Positions 17,044-25,186 are shown, counted from the stretch's first letter. The stretch: DNA of 37,095 nt from Comamonadaceae bacterium (GCA_947485165.1 CANKRG010000019.1:1-37095); one strand, 5' to 3'. Numbers and translations are program-made. Notes: generated from the letters alone by a model not told the origin.

Positions 17044-17176
17044 GCCGATATTGTGCCTAAATCTGGGCGCATTATTTGATTCGCCCTCAAGTTTACTTAA
17101 TATTACGCAACTGGATTTCGCCTCGTCCGCTAATGCGGCAGATTTTTGAGTGGCCACTTTCTAATCAGCGTCTAGG

Positions 17177-17221
17177 AAAAAAAACAGAGGACAGCAACCA
17201 CCAGTCATGTAGTTGCTGTCC
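17177..17221 (-). terminator. Rho-independent terminator of the small conserved gene
   Basis: On the minus strand a perfect 10-bp stem (GGACAGCAAC and GTTGCTGTCC) with a 13-nt loop is followed within 5 nt by eight T. It begins about 25 nt after the stop of the gene at 17246-17551 and separates it from the hydroxyacid dehydrogenase. Confidence 0.9.
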
Positions 17222-17245
17222 TATAGAGCGAATAAGGTTACAAAA

Positions 17246-17551
17246 TCAGGCTGCTAATCGGTCTAATTCAGCGCAAACATCAGCCATACGACCAGAAATA
17301 ACCATGCGACCAGCCATTTTGGGCCCATTAGCTGCTGCCGCTAGCTGTTGGTTGGTGTCTTTGACGCGAATGACTCGCAATGGATAGACGTTGTTAGTTG
17401 CGGTTTGAGGCTTTGCCGCCGTTAAATTGGGTGAGGGCGTGGTCCAAATACCAAAGCCAGCTAAACATCCGGAAATGACGTCGCTGAATAAATCGCCAGA
17501 ACGAACCGATGGATGAACGGTTGATTTTTCGGAACATTGATTGAATCCCAT
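17246..17551 (-). CDS. Small conserved protein of unknown function
   Basis: The 101-residue product has no domain I can name. It is real: the ATG is preceded by AGGAG at good distance and the gene ends in its own strong terminator (17177-17221). The C-terminal segment Met-Val-Ile-Ser-Gly-Arg-Met-Ala-Asp-Val-Cys-Ala-Glu-Leu-Asp-Arg-Leu-Ala is one I recall from other small Burkholderiales proteins (not checked), and the middle Pro-Leu-Arg-Val-Ile-Arg-Val also looks conserved. There is no signal peptide or clear membrane helix. It lies between lexA and the dehydrogenase on the same strand, 168 nt after lexA. Confidence 0.75.
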   Translation of the reverse strand: MGFNQCSEKSTVHPSVRSGDLFSDVISGCLAGFGIWTTPSPNLTAAKPQTATNNVYPLRVIRVKDTNQQLAAAANGPKMAGRMVISGRMADVCAELDRLAA

Positions 17552-17719
17552 GTGAAACTCCTAAATAGTCAGAGGTAAAACATAGGCAGGATTGTTAAGA
17601 AATTGCTGCAGCAGGGTGATGTCAGCCCCACCCGCGATAAAAATCACGAGAAAACACGGTTAAATTCCATGCTGAGGCCACCATACGCCCGCCACCTGCT
17701 GCGGCAACGGGTGAGTTAT

Positions 17720-18457
17720 TTACATCAAGAAGGTATTACGAATCAAGCCTACGGCTAGGCCTTCGATGGCAAACGGCTCTTCGGGGTCAACGGTGATGAT
17801 TTTGAAGTCAGGGTTTTCTGGCAACAATTCGATCAAGTTTTGTGTTCGGCGGTAGCGTTTCACGGTGACTTCTTCACCCAAACGGGCAACAACGATTTGA
17901 CCGTTGCGGGCGTCTTTGGCAGACTGCACTGCGAGCAAGTCGCCATCCATGATGCCGGCATCGCGCATGCTCATGCCTTTGACTTTGAGCAAATAGTCGG
18001 GTTTGTGGGCAAACATGCTGCTCTCAAAACTGTAGCTTTGTTCGACGTTTTCTTGGGCTAGGATGGGGTTACCTGCGGCTACACGACCAATCAACGGTAG
18101 TTGCAAAAGGCTAGATAAATTCGGATGGGGTAGCGAAAACTGTTCCTTGAACTGCTTTGAGCGTGAGGCGTTGATGGATTGCAACGAGTCACCTTTGAGG
18201 CGAATACCGCGCGAGGTGCCGCTGACCAGCTCAATCGCACCTTTACGAGCCAAGGCTTTCAAATGCTCTTCAGAGGCGTTGGCAGACTTGAAACCAAACT
18301 CTGTGGCGATTTCAGCACGTGTTGGTGGCGAGCCCGTACGAGCGATGGAATTTTGAATCAGCTCTAAAATTTGCTGCTGACGCGCGGTTAGCTTGATGGT
18401 GAATTTATCGCTGAAACTTGGCATGTCGCTGGCCATATTCTTAGTTGTATTGCTCAT
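17720..18457 (-). CDS. lexA: LexA SOS-response repressor
   Basis: The 245-residue repressor of DNA-damage genes has an N-terminal winged helix (about residues 21-90, with Leu-Thr-Ala-Arg-Gln-Gln-Gln-Ile-Leu and Ser-Pro-Pro-Thr-Arg-Ala-Glu-Ile) and a C-terminal autoprotease. The self-cleavage site is Ala128-Gly129 in Arg-Val-Ala-Ala-Gly; the catalytic pair is Ser163 (Gly-Met-Ser-Met) and Lys200. It is longer than the 202-residue E. coli protein, with an N-terminal extension and a longer linker (about 91-117). AGGAG precedes the ATG. The upstream region carries LexA boxes, so it is expected to repress itself. Confidence 0.96.
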   Translation of the reverse strand: MSNTTKNMASDMPSFSDKFTIKLTARQQQILELIQNSIARTGSPPTRAEIATEFGFKSANASEEHLKALARKGAIELVSGTSRGIRLKGDSLQSINASRSKQFKEQFSLPHPNLSSLLQLPLIGRVAAGNPILAQENVEQSYSFESSMFAHKPDYLLKVKGMSMRDAGIMDGDLLAVQSAKDARNGQIVVARLGEEVTVKRYRRTQNLIELLPENPDFKIITVDPEEPFAIEGLAVGLIRNTFLM

Positions 18458-18485
18458 CGTGGCTCCTAAAGTACAGTGAAGTTAA

Positions 18486-18530
18486 ACTATATTTGCTGTT
18501 TGTTTGCACAGTAGCTGTATTTTTAACCAG
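18486..18530 (-). promoter_or_regulatory. lexA promoter with two LexA (SOS) boxes
   Basis: A perfect box CTGTTTGTTTGCACAG (CTGT-N8-ACAG) is at 18496-18511. A weaker one, CTGT-N8-CCAG, is at 18515-18530. On the minus strand a TATAGT -10 lies at 18486-18491, so the strong box falls in the -35/-10 spacer, where bound LexA would block RNA polymerase. The boxes are 95-130 nt upstream of the divergent asparaginase start, so an effect on that gene is possible but not shown. Confidence 0.85.
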
Positions 18531-18624
18531 TTTTTATGGCAATGCAAGCATTTTTTGCAAAATTATCAAAATAAATAGCAAACTTGGTACAAAGCACGTA
18601 ATAACTCCCTGCAAAATAACGAAC

Positions 18625-19659
18625 ATGGAAACTCAAAAGCACAAACAAATCATCGTTAAACAAATCGTTGTCTTGGGTACGGGCGGCACGATTGCGGGTA
18701 AATCCAGCTCAGCAACGGACAATGTCGATTATGTCGCTTCAGAAGTTGGCGTAGCGACACTTTTAGAGGCTATTCCTTCCCTGACGGACACTTTGGGAAT
18801 TGCGGGTCAGGCTTCCTATGCTGGTTGCGAGTTGGTTTGCGAGCAAGTGGCGCAAGTTGACAGCAAAGACATGACTTTTGAAGTCTGGCAGCGCTTGCTG
18901 GAACGCTGCATGCACTGGCTCGCGCAGCCGCAGGTGCAGGGCATCGTCATCACGCACGGCACGGATACGTTGGAGGAAACCGCATTTTTCCTGCATAGTG
19001 TGTTGGAGGCTAAGAAACCTGTCGTTCTAACCTGCGCCATGCGCCCATCCACAGCAGTTGCGCCGGATGGTCCGCAGAATTTGTTGGATTCTTTGGCAGT
19101 TGCTTCAAGTGACCAGATCAAAGCGGTGGTTGCCGTGTGTGCCAGCACGATCCACAGCGCTGTTGCTGTGCAAAAAGTGCATAACTACAGGCTGGACGCC
19201 TTCAGCTCAGGCGATGCAGGTGCTTTAGGCTATGTGAAAGAAGGAAAACTCGTTATTTATCGAAAATATGAGTCAAATATGCCTATAGCCGATGTAAATG
19301 TTGCCTATGCTGCTATTAATAATAAGGCAAATTTGAATCAACTGCCACGAGTGGAAATCGTTTTAAACCACTCAGGAGCAGCTGGGGACGGCGTGCAGGC
19401 GCTGCTGGCACAACGAACTGCGGCCACTGTAAATATATTACGTGGCATTGTGGTTGCCGCAACTGGCAATGGCACCATCAGTCAAGAGTTAGAGCGCGCC
19501 TTACAGGCCGCCGAAGCTGCTGGCGTCGTCGTTTGGCGCAGCTCGCGCTGTGCATTTGGCGCTTTGGTGGGCAAGGCGGATGCGCAGTTTGGCGATTCCG
19601 GTGGTTTGACACCCGTCAAGGCGCGGATTGCGTTGATGTTGCATTTGGCTTTGAAGTAA
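18625..19659 (+). CDS. Asparaginase (type I/II fold)
   Basis: The 344-residue enzyme hydrolyses asparagine to aspartate and ammonia. The first catalytic threonine is in Gly-Thr-Gly-Gly-Thr-Ile-Ala-Gly near the N-terminus; the second is in His-Gly-Thr-Asp-Thr-Leu-Glu-Glu-Thr-Ala. The Ala-Met-Arg-Pro and Asp-Gly-Pro-x-Asn-Leu blocks follow. The ATG at 18625 is chosen because it places the first motif close to the N-terminus; the frame is open 60 codons further up, but through the lexA control region. No signal peptide is seen, so it is probably cytoplasmic. A family A repeat (19274-19326) encodes about residues 216-234, between the central and C-terminal domains. Confidence 0.9.
   Translation: METQKHKQIIVKQIVVLGTGGTIAGKSSSATDNVDYVASEVGVATLLEAIPSLTDTLGIAGQASYAGCELVCEQVAQVDSKDMTFEVWQRLLERCMHWLAQPQVQGIVITHGTDTLEETAFFLHSVLEAKKPVVLTCAMRPSTAVAPDGPQNLLDSLAVASSDQIKAVVAVCASTIHSAVAVQKVHNYRLDAFSSGDAGALGYVKEGKLVIYRKYESNMPIADVNVAYAAINNKANLNQLPRVEIVLNHSGAAGDGVQALLAQRTAATVNILRGIVVAATGNGTISQELERALQAAEAAGVVVWRSSRCAFGALVGKADAQFGDSGGLTPVKARIALMLHLALK
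19274..19326 (+). repeat. Dispersed palindromic repeat family A, copy 7 (inside asparaginase gene)
   Basis: It reads CAAATATGCCTATAGCC, GATGTAAATGTTGCC, then TGCTGCTATTAATAATAAGG. The left half is nearly the family consensus; the core GGCGTATTT is altered to GATGTAAAT. Its peptide, Ser-Asn-Met-Pro-Ile-Ala-Asp-Val followed by Tyr-Ala-Ala-Ile, matches the pattern of copy 4 in addB. Confidence 0.65.
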
Positions 19660-19686
19660 CCAGTTGTTGGCTATTCGTATTTAATT

Positions 19687-19735
19687 TACTATACTTATGA
19701 TAGCATTTTAGGTATTAATTACGCCGGCTACAGCG
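19687..19735 (-). repeat. Dispersed palindromic repeat family A, copy 8 (3' end of metY)
   Basis: On the minus strand it reads TGTAGCC, GGCGTAATTAATACC, then TGCTATCATAAGTATAGTA. It overlaps the last codons and supplies the stop codon (19708-19710) of the O-acetylhomoserine sulfhydrylase gene. The left GCCAAAT portion is missing or diverged because it would fall in the coding region. Confidence 0.65.
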
Positions 19736-21024
19736 ATTTTAAGGGCGCGTTTCAAATCGTCCAGCAAATCATCCGGGTCTTCCAGCCCGATGCTGAGGCG
19801 GATCGTGCCTTGGGTGATGCCGCCAGCGGCCAGTGCCTCGTCCGTCATGCGGAAATGCGTGGTGCTGGCGGGGTGGATCACCAAACTGCGGCAGTCACCC
19901 ACATTCGCCAAGTGGCTGAAGATTTTGAGCGCTTCGACGAAGGCTTTGCCTTGCTCGCGGCTGCCTTTGAGGTCAAAGCTGAAGACCGAGCCTGCGCCGC
20001 GCGGCAGCAGCTTGTTGGCGAGTGCGTGGCTGGGGTGCGATTCCAACATCGGGTGGCCGACGCGGGACACAAAGGGGTGCGCGGCCAAAAATTCAACGAC
20101 TTTTTGCGTGTTGCTCATGTGCCGCGCCATGCGCAGCGGCAGGGTTTCGATGCCCTGCAAAATCAGCCAGGCGGTGTGCGGGCTCATGCAGGCACCAAAG
20201 TCGCGCAGCCCTTCGCGGCGGGCGCGCAGCAAAAACGCACCGACGGTGGATTCTTCGCTGAACACCATGTTGTGAAAGCCGTCGTAGGCCTGCGTCAGCT
20301 CGGCAAACTTGCCTGCCGTGCCTGAGCCTTCCCAGTCAAACGAGCCGCCATCAACCACCACGCCGCCAATGACGGTGCCGTGGCCGCTCAAAAACTTGGT
20401 GGCCGAGTGGTAGACCAGATCTGCCCCAAAATCCAGCGGCTTCATCAACCACGGGGAGGTGAGGGTGCTGTCCACCAGCAGCGGCACGCCGGCTTCGTGG
20501 GCTATTGTCTTGACGGTGGGGATATCCAGCACGTCCAGCCCCGGGTTGCCCACGGTTTCGCCAAAAAAAAGTTTCGTGTTGGGCCGCACCGCCTTGCGCC
20601 AACCGTCAATGTCGTTGGGCTTGACGAAAGTCGTCTCAATCCCAAAACGCCGCATCGTGTAGTGCAGCAGATTCTGCGAGCCACCGTACAGCGCGGTGGA
20701 CGCCACGATGTGCGAGCCCGCGCCCATCAGCGTGGCGACGCTCAGGTGCAGCGCTGCCTGGCCGCTGGCGGTGGTGATGGCGCCAATGCCGCCTTCCAGC
20801 GCGGACACCCGCTGCTCCAGTACCGCGTTGGTCGGGTTGCTGATGCGGCTGTAGACGTGGCCGGAGCGTTCCAGGTTGAACAGCGCGGCGGCGTGGTCGC
20901 TGGACTCAAACACGAAGGAGGTGGTGAGGTGAATCGGCACCGCCCTGGCACCCGTCACGGGGTCGGGTGATGCGCCTGCGTGCAGGGCGAGGGTGTCAAA
21001 ACTGGGGTCTGAATAGCCGGGCAT
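19708..21024 (-). CDS. metY: O-acetylhomoserine aminocarboxypropyltransferase (sulfhydrylase)
   Basis: The 438-residue PLP enzyme of the Cys/Met metabolism family makes homocysteine from O-acetylhomoserine and sulfide. The PLP lysine is Lys210 in Ser-Ala-Thr-Lys-Phe-Leu-Ser-Gly-His. Tyr-Ser-Arg-Ile-x-Asn-Pro-Thr and Ala-Leu-Tyr-Gly-Gly-Ser near residues 58 and 111 fit the MetY branch, as does the length (cystathionine gamma-synthases are nearer 390). The last few residues and the stop come from a family A repeat. The gene is convergent with the asparaginase gene. Confidence 0.9.
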   Translation of the reverse strand: MPGYSDPSFDTLALHAGASPDPVTGARAVPIHLTTSFVFESSDHAAALFNLERSGHVYSRISNPTNAVLEQRVSALEGGIGAITTASGQAALHLSVATLMGAGSHIVASTALYGGSQNLLHYTMRRFGIETTFVKPNDIDGWRKAVRPNTKLFFGETVGNPGLDVLDIPTVKTIAHEAGVPLLVDSTLTSPWLMKPLDFGADLVYHSATKFLSGHGTVIGGVVVDGGSFDWEGSGTAGKFAELTQAYDGFHNMVFSEESTVGAFLLRARREGLRDFGACMSPHTAWLILQGIETLPLRMARHMSNTQKVVEFLAAHPFVSRVGHPMLESHPSHALANKLLPRGAGSVFSFDLKGSREQGKAFVEALKIFSHLANVGDCRSLVIHPASTTHFRMTDEALAAGGITQGTIRLSIGLEDPDDLLDDLKRALKIAVAGVINT

Positions 21025-21186
21025 TTAAATTTTCTCTGCTTTTCCTAAATTAGCGACAGCCTACATGGTATCTGGTTGATATCTACTTACGAATAAACTT
21101 ATCGATAACCATGCACATGGCGGCATTGTGGGCTATATTATTCTCATTATTTACACATTTTCCATCTTCTTAGATAGGAGCTCATC

Positions 21187-21645
21187 ATGAAAGTTAGCGA
21201 CATTCTTCGCGTCAAAGGCAGCACGCTTTACACCTGCACCCCAGAAGACAGTTTATCCAGCGCGGTAAGCCTGATGGCAGACAACGACATTGGCTCTTTG
21301 GTGGTGATATCGCACGGCAAAGTCGTCGGTATGTTGACGTTTCGCGAGGTGATCAAGTCAGTCGTCAAAAACAGTGGCAGCATTGGCGACACCACTGTTT
21401 GGCGTGCTATGGACAATGGCCCGTTGACCTGCACGTTAGAGACGGAGTTGGACGAAGTGCGCCGCATGATGCTTGATCGCCACGCCCGCTACCTACCCGT
21501 TATGGACAAAATGATGCTGATGGGTGTGATCAGTTTTTACGACGTTGCTAAAGCGGTTGTAGAAAGTCAAAATTTCGAAAACAAAATGCTCAAAGCCTAC
21601 ATCAACGACTGGCCGGCGGATGATCAGAATCAAAGTTTGAGTTGA
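21187..21645 (+). CDS. Tandem CBS-domain protein
   Basis: The 152-residue protein consists of two CBS domains (about residues 5-60 and 76-132), seen as Asn-Asp-Ile-Gly-Ser-Leu-Val-Val and Arg-His-Ala-Arg-Tyr-Leu-Pro-Val-Met. Each is followed by a hydrophobic-Gly-hydrophobic strand. Such pairs bind adenine nucleotides and act as regulatory modules; there is no attached catalytic domain. AGGAG precedes the ATG. It ends 43 nt before the operator of the tct operon, and its own promoter region (21025-21186) shows no matching operator. Confidence 0.88.
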   Translation: MKVSDILRVKGSTLYTCTPEDSLSSAVSLMADNDIGSLVVISHGKVVGMLTFREVIKSVVKNSGSIGDTTVWRAMDNGPLTCTLETELDEVRRMMLDRHARYLPVMDKMMLMGVISFYDVAKAVVESQNFENKMLKAYINDWPADDQNQSLS

Positions 21646-21687
21646 GCCCTAGGGCTTACCCTTGGTTTGCGTGAATATCCATCAAAC

Positions 21688-21701
21688 TTGACCCGAGTCA
21701 A
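21688..21701. promoter_or_regulatory. TTGAC-N4-GTCAA operator upstream of tctC
   Basis: TTGACCCGAGTCAA is a perfect 5+5 palindrome with a 4-base spacer, an FNR-type site. An additional half-site AGTCAA follows at 21711-21716. The same palindrome lies beside the Crp/Fnr-type gene (25803-25816). It is 107 nt before the tctC ATG; a possible -10 TATGAG is at 21727-21732, about three bases further from the site than the clear -10 of oxc. Confidence 0.75.
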
Positions 21702-21807
21702 TCATTTTTTAGTCAACATGCGAGAGTATGAGCACGTTATTAGAGAGTCGGTGCACTTAACCGATTTGAACTGAATCGATCAACTATTTAAGTCTGGAGA
21801 CTTTTGC

Positions 21808-22833
21808 ATGAAACGTTTTACAAAAACACAATCTGTATTTAAAAAAACCATCACCGCCATCTTGGCTGCTGGCGCGTTCGCAGCTGTTATGACGCCGGCG
21901 CAGGCTGCTTGGGAGCCTACCAAGCCAGTAGAATTCGTCGTGCCTGCGGGTACAGGCGGCGGTGCTGACCAAATGGCACGATTTATCCAAGGCGTGATCA
22001 TCAAGTACAAATTGATGAAAGAGCCGATGATTGTTGTTAACAAATCTGGCGGCGCTGGCGCCGAGGGTTTCTTGGCAGTGAAAGAGGCTAAGGGCGACCC
22101 GCACAAAGTTATCATCACGCTGTCAAACTTGTTCACAACGCCAATGGCTACTGGCATACCGTTCAATTGGAAAGACATGACGCCAGTGACCATGATGGCA
22201 TTGGATCAGTTTGTGTTGTGGGTGAACGCTGATACGCCCTACAAAACAGCTAAAGAATACTTCGCGGCAGTCAAAGCAGCTGGCCCCAGTAAGATGAAAA
22301 TGGGCGGCACGGGCTCTAAGCAAGAAGACCAAATTTTGACAGTCGGAGTTGAAAAAGCCACTGGTACAAAGTTTATCTACGTTCCTTACAAGGGTGGTGG
22401 TGAAGTAGCTGTGCAGTTGGTCGGTAAGCACATTGATTCGACTGTGAATAATCCGATCGAAGCTATTGCCCAATGGCGCGCTAACCAGCTGCGTGCTTTA
22501 TGCGTGTTTGACGATACACGCATGCCGTACAAAACCAAAGTGACTGACACGATGTCTTGGAACGATATCCCAACTTGCCAGGAGGCTGGTGTTCCGACTG
22601 ATTATGTGATGTTGCGTGGTATTTTCATGGCGCCTGGTGTTACCAAGGATCAAACTGACTTCTATCTCGATTTGCTTAAAAAAGTGCGCGAGACACCTGA
22701 TTGGAAAGATTACATGGAAAAAGGTGCTTTCAACCAAACAGCATTGTCAGGTGATGCTTTCGTCAAATGGCTGGGTGCGAATGAAACATTGCATCGCAAT
22801 CTGATGCAAGAGGCTGGCTTTATCGCCAAGTAA
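21808..22833 (+). CDS. tctC: Tripartite tricarboxylate transporter substrate-binding protein (TctC/Bug)
   Basis: The 341-residue periplasmic receptor has a signal peptide (basic start, hydrophobic Ile-Leu-Ala-Ala-Gly-Ala-Phe-Ala, cleavage after Pro-Ala-Gln-Ala near residue 33). The Bug family core follows: Val-Pro-Ala-Gly-Thr-Gly-Gly-Gly-Ala-Asp (about 46) and Tyr-Val-Pro-Tyr-Lys-Gly-Gly-Gly-Glu (about 190). These proteins capture small carboxylates and deliver them to a TctA-TctB permease, coded next to it. Substrate cannot be read from sequence; the neighbouring oxalate genes and shared operator suggest oxalate or a related dicarboxylate. GGAG precedes the ATG. Confidence 0.9.
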   Translation: MKRFTKTQSVFKKTITAILAAGAFAAVMTPAQAAWEPTKPVEFVVPAGTGGGADQMARFIQGVIIKYKLMKEPMIVVNKSGGAGAEGFLAVKEAKGDPHKVIITLSNLFTTPMATGIPFNWKDMTPVTMMALDQFVLWVNADTPYKTAKEYFAAVKAAGPSKMKMGGTGSKQEDQILTVGVEKATGTKFIYVPYKGGGEVAVQLVGKHIDSTVNNPIEAIAQWRANQLRALCVFDDTRMPYKTKVTDTMSWNDIPTCQEAGVPTDYVMLRGIFMAPGVTKDQTDFYLDLLKKVRETPDWKDYMEKGAFNQTALSGDAFVKWLGANETLHRNLMQEAGFIAK

Positions 22834-22841
22834 TGCGGGCA

Positions 22842-22876
22842 GCAATCTGACTCATCCAAAAAATGATTCAGATTGC
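22842..22876 (+). terminator. Intercistronic hairpin between tctC and tctB
   Basis: GCAATCTGA and TCAGATTGC form a 9-bp stem, extended inside by TCAT/ATGA after a one-base mismatch. It follows the tctC stop by 8 nt and has no T-run. Such a hairpin would protect or end part of the tctC message and give more receptor than permease, a common arrangement in binding-protein transporters. Confidence 0.6.
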
Positions 22877-22980
22877 ACTATTTGCATATTGAATGCCCAA
22901 AGGCTCATTCTTCGGTGTGTCTTTTCGCTGGTATCCCCAAATAAATAATTCTGAGACATTAATCTAAACCTGGATGTAAG

Positions 22981-23499
22981 ATGACTAACAAGAAAGAAAA
23001 TGAAGTTCAACGCCAAGGTGTTGCGACCTACAAGGTAGAGGCTGTCGTAGCCTTTTTAATATTTATATTAGGTGTCACTGTCATCACGGGCAGCTGGAAA
23101 TTAGGTTCAGGATGGACGTCAGATGGTCCAGGTGCTGGCTATTTCCCTTTTTACATTGGCATTTTGCTGTGCATTGCAGGCATGGGTGTGATGTACCAAT
23201 CTTTGTTTGGTAAAAGTAAAAACACAGACATTTTTGTTGACAATGAGCAACTGAAGCTGGTGCTCTCAGTGTTTATTCCTGCTTGCGTATACGTGCTTGC
23301 TGTGCAGTTCTTGGGAATGTATGTTGCATCTGCTGTTTACATTGCGTTGTTCATGATTATTTTGGGTAAATTTTCCAAGGTTAAAAGTATTTTGACGGCG
23401 ACTGCCGTTGTCGTACTGTTTTTCCTGATGTTTGAAGTTTGGTTCAGGGTGCCGTTGTTTAAAGGGAAATTTGATCCTTTGGCTTTTCTGGGCTATTGA
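22981..23499 (+). CDS. tctB: TctB small membrane subunit of the TTT transporter
   Basis: The 172-residue protein has four hydrophobic segments (about residues 20-40, 56-75, 95-130 as a pair, 138-155), as expected for the DUF1468/TctB subunit. Gly-Pro-Gly-x-Gly-Tyr-Phe-Pro near residue 50 is the family signature. It forms the membrane complex with TctA. The Shine-Dalgarno is weak. tctA follows after 67 nt on the same strand. Confidence 0.85.
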   Translation: MTNKKENEVQRQGVATYKVEAVVAFLIFILGVTVITGSWKLGSGWTSDGPGAGYFPFYIGILLCIAGMGVMYQSLFGKSKNTDIFVDNEQLKLVLSVFIPACVYVLAVQFLGMYVASAVYIALFMIILGKFSKVKSILTATAVVVLFFLMFEVWFRVPLFKGKFDPLAFLGY

Positions 23500-23566
23500 T
23501 TCGTTTGCATGATTTTGAATCAATAAAAAATTACATATAACAAAATAACAACTACTGGAAGAGACA

Positions 23567-25096
23567 ATGGAAGAACTAAACGCACTATTTCACGGCTTCA
23601 GCGTCATTTTGACGCCGATGAACATTTTGTTAATGTTTGTGGGCATTATTTTGGGTGTACTGATTGGCGTTTTACCTGGACTAGGTGGTGCTAACGGCGT
23701 TGCCATCTTGTTACCGCTGACATTTACGATGTCGCCAACCTCGGCGATCATCATGCTGTCTTGCATATATTGGGGCGCGCTTTTTGGTGGCGCGATTACC
23801 TCGATTTTGTTCAATATTCCAGGTGAACCTTGGTCTGTGGCAACCACATTCGACGGTTACCCGATGGCCCAACAGGGTAAAGCTGGCGAGGCGCTCACAA
23901 CCGCCTTCACCTCATCTTTCATCGGGGCTTTCGTAGCTGTGGTGATGATCACGTTCATGGCGCCACTGGTGGCAAAGTTTGCACTCAAGTTTGGACCAGC
24001 TGAATATTTTGCAGTTTACTTGCTAACATTTTGTAGTTTTGTTGGTATGGGCAAAGGCTCACCCTTCAAAATTTTGGCATCCATGGCGATTGGTTTTGCA
24101 TTAGCTGCAGTAGGCATGGATACGGTGACGGGGCAGCTTCGTTTGACTTTTGGTATTCCAGATTTGATGCGCGGTTTTGACTTCTTGATCGGGGTGATCG
24201 GACTGTTTGGTATTGGCGAGATTTTGCAATCCATGGAAGAAGGCTTGGAATTCAAAGGTAAGAGCGGCAAGATTGATTCCAAGATCGTCTTGGCAACTTG
24301 GAAGAAATTGCCGCATTATTGGATGACTTCAATTCGCAGCTCATTGGTTGGTATCTGGATGGGTATCACACCTGGTGGCGCGACTCCAGCATCCTTCATG
24401 AGCTACGGTTTGGCGAAGAAAATGTCAAAAAATGGCGCTAATTTTGGCAAAGGCGAAATGGAAGGCGTGATTGCGCCTGAAACAGCAGCGCATGCTGCAG
24501 GAACAGCCGCATTGTTGCCTATGCTCGCGCTTGGCATTCCTGGTTCACCAACAGCTGCCGTGCTGTTGGGTGGTTTGTTGATCTGGGGCTTGCAACCTGG
24601 TCCTTTGTTGTTTGTTGAGCAAAAAGACTTTGTTTGGGGTTTGATCGCCAGCATGTACTTAGGCAACTTGGTCGGCTTGATTGTGGTCTTATCTACCGTG
24701 CCATTGTTTGCGTCTATCCTTCGCATTCCTTTCGCTATTATTGCGCCAGTCATCATCGTTATTTGTGCGATAGGTGCTTATACAGTACACAGTGCGATGC
24801 TTGACATCTGGTTCATGCTGTTTTTTGGCGTGATGGGTTATATGTTCAAGAAACTGGATTACCCCTTGGCGCCGCTGGTGTTAGCCTTGGTGCTTGGCGA
24901 CAAAGCAGAGGACTCGTTCCGTCAAGCCATGTTGGTTTCTCAAGGTGAAGTAAGCGTCTTGTGGTCTAACCCACTGGTTGGTACGATTTCTACACTGGCG
25001 ATTGGCTTGCTCTTATGGCCACTGTTGTCGAAATTGATCGCTAAAGTACGCCCGCCAAAGAAGAATGAGTTTGCTGTAGAGCAACCAGTCGACTGA
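23567..25096 (+). CDS. tctA: TctA large permease subunit of the TTT transporter
   Basis: The 509-residue protein has about 11-12 membrane helices. It shows the DUF112/TctA signatures Gly-Val-Leu-Pro-Gly-Leu-Gly-Gly-Ala-Asn-Gly (about 38-48) and Gly-Ile-Pro-Gly-Ser-Pro-Thr-Ala-Ala-Val-Leu-Leu-Gly-Gly (about 323-336). It is the transport channel of a secondary, ion-coupled carboxylate uptake system. GGAAGAG precedes the ATG. The operon ends in the bidirectional terminator at 25115-25156. Confidence 0.92.
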   Translation: MEELNALFHGFSVILTPMNILLMFVGIILGVLIGVLPGLGGANGVAILLPLTFTMSPTSAIIMLSCIYWGALFGGAITSILFNIPGEPWSVATTFDGYPMAQQGKAGEALTTAFTSSFIGAFVAVVMITFMAPLVAKFALKFGPAEYFAVYLLTFCSFVGMGKGSPFKILASMAIGFALAAVGMDTVTGQLRLTFGIPDLMRGFDFLIGVIGLFGIGEILQSMEEGLEFKGKSGKIDSKIVLATWKKLPHYWMTSIRSSLVGIWMGITPGGATPASFMSYGLAKKMSKNGANFGKGEMEGVIAPETAAHAAGTAALLPMLALGIPGSPTAAVLLGGLLIWGLQPGPLLFVEQKDFVWGLIASMYLGNLVGLIVVLSTVPLFASILRIPFAIIAPVIIVICAIGAYTVHSAMLDIWFMLFFGVMGYMFKKLDYPLAPLVLALVLGDKAEDSFRQAMLVSQGEVSVLWSNPLVGTISTLAIGLLLWPLLSKLIAKVRPPKKNEFAVEQPVD

Positions 25097-25114
25097 TCGA
25101 ATCATTTAAGTACT

Positions 25115-25156
25115 AAAAAAATCCCGCTCTATCGTTGCATAGAGCGGGATTTTTAT
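25115..25156. terminator. Bidirectional terminator between tctA and the Crp/Fnr-type gene
   Basis: AAATCCCGCTCTAT and its exact complement form a 14-bp stem with a 6-nt loop. It is flanked by an A-run on the left and a T-run on the right, so it can end transcripts arriving from tctA and from the opposing regulator gene. Confidence 0.95.
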
Positions 25157-25186
25157 TTGGAAATAGCTTTTTTAAAGATCGTTCGT

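Noticed and set aside
17044-17157. 38-codon extension of the hydroxyacid dehydrogenase
   Set aside because: No family resemblance; Met at 17043 begins the typical first beta strand.
18445-18624. 60-codon N-terminal extension of the asparaginase
   Set aside because: It runs through the lexA promoter and SOS boxes, and the family starts near the ATG at 18625.
19606-19619. A third TTGAC-N4-GTCAA match inside the asparaginase gene
   Set aside because: It encodes the conserved Leu-Thr-Pro-Val-Lys near the end of the enzyme and has no promoter nearby, so it is best explained by coding constraint. It shows that the palindrome alone is not proof of a site.
21762-21782. Further dyad (TTGA...TCAA, spacing 10) just before tctC as a second operator
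   Set aside because: The half-site spacing is wrong for a Crp/Fnr dimer and the inner bases do not match the two clear sites.
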